Shown here: piece by piece, positions 60,701 to 64,000 of the stretch | How positions within the stretch are numbered: the first letter of the stretch is position 1 | Layout: every line of letters starts with the position of its first letter | From: Phytoseiulus persimilis | Taxonomy: Eukaryota > Arthropoda > Arachnida > Mesostigmata > Phytoseiidae | DNA length: 64,000 bases | Direction of reading: 5' to 3' | NCBI GenBank assembly: GCA_037576195.1 | Contig: CM075101.1 | Span: forward strand, 32,798,001 to 32,862,000 | Translations under genes and position numbers: made by a program | Notes under the pieces: generated by a model | Told to the model about the DNA's origin: nothing | What the model saw: only the letters and a program-made list of their open reading frames with translations | The model's database searches: none

Positions 60701-62002
60701 TACGGCCAACTGGATCACCTTCCCTCGGAACCTATATTCCCTTGCCTCGAGAGCTGCGAACCATTTCATGGAATCCTTGAGGTCCTCCTCATTCTGACGG
60801 ATTGCCTGATAGATAGGATGGCAAGCTTCTACAACCTTCCGATGATTCTCGATGACGCGTGTGACGAAACTCAGCCCGAAAGTTGGAAAGAGCCGAATCA
60901 TCATCATAATATTCGGCACGGAGATATTCAAGCTCAATCGAGGGTTGAACTTGCGCAGCTCTGAGGAGCCACCCATCATAAGGGTCGTTCCCGGTCTCAA
61001 CCAGAAACAGAATCAAGTGATCGCTGCGTCTTTATCAGAAAAGAGAGCACAAAATGGATGATACTTCGTCGAGAACTCAGGGAATCGGATGCAGCAATGG
61101 GACTTCTTCCCTATTGGAGGGGTTTCATGAAAAAATCTGCCGGCAAAAACTCAAGTTTCCCAATGTACCAAGCACGGAGAGGCATCCTGATCGTTTTATG
61201 CGATGCGCCCCTCCCCAACTACGCTACGCTATTGCCTACGAGTGAGACCGCTTCTTGGAGGAGTCGCTTTTTCTGGAAACAATGAACGCCCCAGAGGCAC
61301 TCTTTTTTCCAAAAATACTCCACAGACTCTCACCGTCCGATGCCGCTCGCTGAGAGTGTACTGAAACCTTTCCCGAAGTTGCTTCTGTGTCGTACACCTT
61401 GAAGTCCATTGATGTGCAAGATTTTGCCTTTGAGTGCACAAGACAAGTCGAGGAGACGCGGAAAGTCTTCAATCTCAGGTCCTTTCCAACCCGAAGCTTC
61501 GATTTCCCGTAGGCGAGTGATGCAAGCGGAACTGAGTTTTCTCCTTGAGGCGGGATATCAGTGTATTTTGGACGGATGCCTCGCAACAATAGACCTCCTC
61601 CAGGTCAAGAAACATTGATCGAATCCTCCTATTGCTGTTGAGATCGAATAGATTGGCTACAGACAGCCATCTGGTAGGTTTCTGCGAACCTGCTTTCACT
61701 TGAATACAAACGTTGCAGCAGCCCAAGTGGCACGGATACCGGATAGTTGACAGGAAAAATCGATCTCTAGTTGAAGCTTCTCGCGGAAATTTGTGAGTTC
61801 ATAGTGATTTCGAGCGTCGGATCAATCTTCCCGCAATTTTCCTTTCTTCTTCTTCTCATCTTTCCGCTAGCAGAATAGAACCACGTTGTCCTGCTTCACG
61901 ATTGGCAAGTCGTCTTTCTCATGGCTCTCTCGACGCTCAGCGACGTAGCCGCAGTAAAGCTCAGGGAAACAAACGTTCCACCAAGCCCTGCCGAAGCTGT
62001 TC
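54760..62002. other. No gene recognised
   Basis: This holds the 58.2-kb hairpin. A minus-strand frame at 60695-61000 contains a helical segment (NHRKVVEACHPIYQAIRQNE) that could be an exon, without a family. Otherwise only short frames occur. Confidence 0.4.
58196..58226. repeat. Perfect 12-bp hairpin
   Basis: GAGTGAGGAATT and AATTCCTCACTC are separated by GAGGAGG. No gene is recognised around it. Confidence 0.8.
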
Positions 62003-62200
62003 AATCATGCAGGGTCTTCAAGAGTATCTAACAACGCAAAATGCATTTACGTGCCGGGCGAGCTTACAAGCATCGCCGACCGGGCTAGATTGGAGGAGCT
62101 GTTCCGAGACGAGAAACCTGATCGAAAGCTTGCCGTGATCTCAGTCGGTGGAGTTATGCGAGTAGGGAAGAGTTTTCTGCTGAATGATCGGGTGAATGAG
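62003..62200 (+). pseudogene. Atlastin-like GTPase N-terminal fragment with P-loop
   Basis: The plus frame through 62051 reads about 65 residues resembling the start of the atlastin/GBP GTPase domain. An acidic helix (ELTSIADRARLEELF) precedes DRKLAVISVGG, then the G1 motif GVMRVGKSFLLN. In atlastins the equivalent is VVVVSVAGAFRKGKSFLLD. Atlastins are dynamin-like GTPases that fuse ER membranes. The P-loop Gly-Lys-Ser is intact, but the usual GAFRKGKS is altered. After about 62200 similarity stops; the frame ends at a TGA near 62251, and the later switch motifs and membrane hairpin are not found downstream. It could be one exon of a real paralogue (an AG precedes GGTCTT near 62011) or a degenerate duplicate. 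I lean to a fragment. Confidence 0.45.
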
Positions 62201-62410
62201 ATGCTTACTGTTTCCTTGTGCCCAACTGCACTCGATCACTGTACCGGGTGACTTTGGTCCTCGGCGCCCAGCCATGAGACATTCCATCTGGAGATCACAC
62301 ATCAGAGGGGTGCTCTCGGCCTGAGCAGAATATCGATCTGACATATCTTTTGGATCTTCGTGAATTCTGAATCCGGAGATAACATATGCACTGCTCATTA
62401 TCCTCTAACT

Positions 62411-62623
62411 CAGTGGCTCTCAAAGTGGTCGATATCGACCCCTGGGGGTCGATGGCCGATCTCCGGTTTACAGAGGTGATGCCGGAGTGGATTTGACCAT
62501 ACTTCTTGGCGTCCACGTAGGTGGACCAAGGGTCGAAGGTCCACCCCTTGGGGGACAGCAGTTCATAAACTTCAACGAAGTACCCTAGGGGGTCGATGCG
62601 TCAGTGGAGTTTGAGAGCCACTG
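62411..62623. mobile_element. hAT-superfamily MITE (Buster/SPIN-like), 213 bp
   Basis: Perfect 14-bp terminal inverted repeats CAGTGGCTCTCAAA (62411-62424) and TTTGAGAGCCACTG (62610-62623) are flanked on both sides by the 8-bp duplication CTCTAACT (62403-62410 and 62624-62631). The 8-bp duplication with central TA, CAGNGG...CTCAA ends, and subterminal GGTCGA/TCGACCCC words are the hallmarks of the Buster group of hAT elements that includes SPIN. A perfect 14-bp palindrome GGTCGATATCGACC lies at 62427-62440. There is no coding capacity, so mobility would need transposase from elsewhere. The intact ends and duplication suggest recent insertion. Confidence 0.92.
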
Positions 62624-62631
62624 CTCTAACT

Positions 62632-64000
62632 GATCAATGAGGATTCCTTCCCTCATTTGATGACTGATTGTGAGACTGTTGTGAGAAAGAGCTCGTGCAT
62701 ATCGCTAATTTCTGCTCGAATGGAACGATACTTGTCCGCCATGGAATGCTGGATGCACATGGGATCTCGCTGGAAGTCAACGGATCCCATGTGCCAAAAC
62801 AGTGCTCAGTCGGCCTGAGCCTTTGAGAAACCCTGAATGCGCTGACACCCCTGTCGCCCCACGAGAATGAGCCACCCTTCAGAGTCGGAGCGTATTTTCC
62901 ATCATTTAAAACAACTCGAGACAATCCCTGTAGTTGTGACGATCGCGGACCAGGGAAAGGTGGCTGCATGATAGAACATGACGCAGGCGTTGTACTGGTT
63001 TCCCTCCGTCGGCTCTCAGAGTCCGCCGATGAGGTGTTTCTACCGAGAATTTCTTCGAATGCTCCTCGACGAGATTCCCATCAACGATTGTAACAGAGAG
63101 CGACACGATACATTCATCCGATACGATCATTCAATCATGACTTGTTTGTAGTGTCGAATGCTGTTATTTTCATAACAATCGAACTGGACGAGCAGATCGT
63201 AATTTCAGAGTGGCTACCATATCGTGCAAAGCACAAACATATCTAATTGGCTGGAGGTCTCATATTGACGGATGGTAATGGCGAATAAAGTTGGAAGAAT
63301 AGAGGAAGAAACAATCCGGGATAGTCAAGGTACCATAGCGAATCCCCTTCACTGGAAGCTGTACTCGTGAGGTTAGACTCGCGCGCCGACTCACTCCGAT
63401 GCCGCGGGAAGTGGAACTCTGGCGGCAGATGTGAGCAGATACGACGGAGGCGCCGCAGCGCATCCCACACCGTGACTTTGTCGAAAGAGGCAGTAGTCTA
63501 CGCGTTTGTGCATCAAATCAACGATTATTCGTACAGGAGGCGACAAGTCCCCGGGAATTCTTGCTCTCAATGCGCTTGCGAGAGACACCGGTTAGCGGGG
63601 TGACTCCGACGCGACTGGCAGCCAATCAAAAAGTCGCATCGCTCTTCCGACTTCCGTTCCTCCTGCCCGCTCTGCTCCCTCGCTCTCTTCCGCAGAAAGA
63701 GCGATCCCAAGGGAGTGCCCCACATCACAGCTGCGAAAGGAATCGACACTATCAAGACGTTCCGGCTCCGAGGCTTTCCGGCCCCAATACTTTTCGCCCT
63801 CCGAGATTCGCAACCACAAGCCGAATTTCGCAACCGCTCATTCGAAACCTTTGAAACGCCTCAGGGAGTTGGGTGAGATGAACTTTCTTCAGCGATGACT
63901 TCATTAACTGCAACTTCGATTGTCTACACGTCCTCCATGGCAGCCGTCAGCCGGCAACTAGTACCATTTTCTGAATGAACTTCTTTTTCATTCCTGTATG
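62632..64000. other. No gene recognised right of the hAT element
   Basis: Short frames lie on both strands; no continuation of the atlastin-like GTPase domain was found. Confidence 0.45.

Noticed and set aside
62634..62969. Minus-strand frame containing GGSFSWGDRG, reminiscent of the atlastin GFSWRGG segment
   Set aside because: Wrong strand relative to the P-loop fragment, only a few matching residues, and no neighbouring GTPase motifs.
1..64000. Retrotransposon reverse transcriptase, integrase or gag frames
   Set aside because: Looked for YxDD, DTG/DSG and zinc-knuckle motifs in the translated frames; none found in context.

Overview
The window is nuclear DNA of an animal, almost certainly an arthropod and most plausibly a chelicerate (mite or tick). 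It contains a two-exon neuropeptide GPCR with canonical GT-AG splice sites, remnants of eukaryotic cut-and-paste DNA transposons, microsatellites, and long gene-poor stretches of roughly balanced base composition with no visible CpG depletion. The chelicerate suggestion is an inference: it rests on the receptor being of the TRH/EFLGamide class, which chelicerates keep and flies have lost. No bacterial operon, rRNA, CRISPR array or convincing tRNA is seen.

The one gene identified with confidence lies on the minus strand at 42.7-47.2 kb. It encodes a 454-residue thyrotropin-releasing-hormone-receptor-like GPCR in two coding exons (46267-47154 and 42723-43199), separated by a 3.07-kb phase-0 intron placed exactly at the start of TM6. 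Most ligand-pocket positions known from mammalian TRHR are kept, but the key TM7 arginine is lysine.

Three DNA transposons are supported by structure. (1) At 3.2-4.7 kb is an element with arms of nearly 300 bp in inverted orientation, enclosing a decayed DDE transposase. (2) At 14.7-15.6 kb is an 842-bp TA-flanked MITE-like element whose left arm has expanded into a 94-bp TC microsatellite. (3) At 62.4-62.6 kb is a 213-bp hAT (Buster/SPIN-like) MITE with perfect 14-bp terminal repeats and an intact 8-bp target duplication. About 200 bp before it lies an atlastin-like GTPase fragment with a P-loop.

Several regions hold open frames with plausible splice signals but no recognised family: 54.1-54.7 kb (minus, possible 65-nt intron), 26.2-28.4 kb (plus, possible introns of 70 and 88 nt), 19.7-21.1 kb (minus), 36.5-36.8 kb (minus) and 33.9-34.2 kb (minus, two membrane segments). 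They are given as low-confidence candidates. The rest appears intergenic or intronic, with small repeats and hairpins noted where visible.
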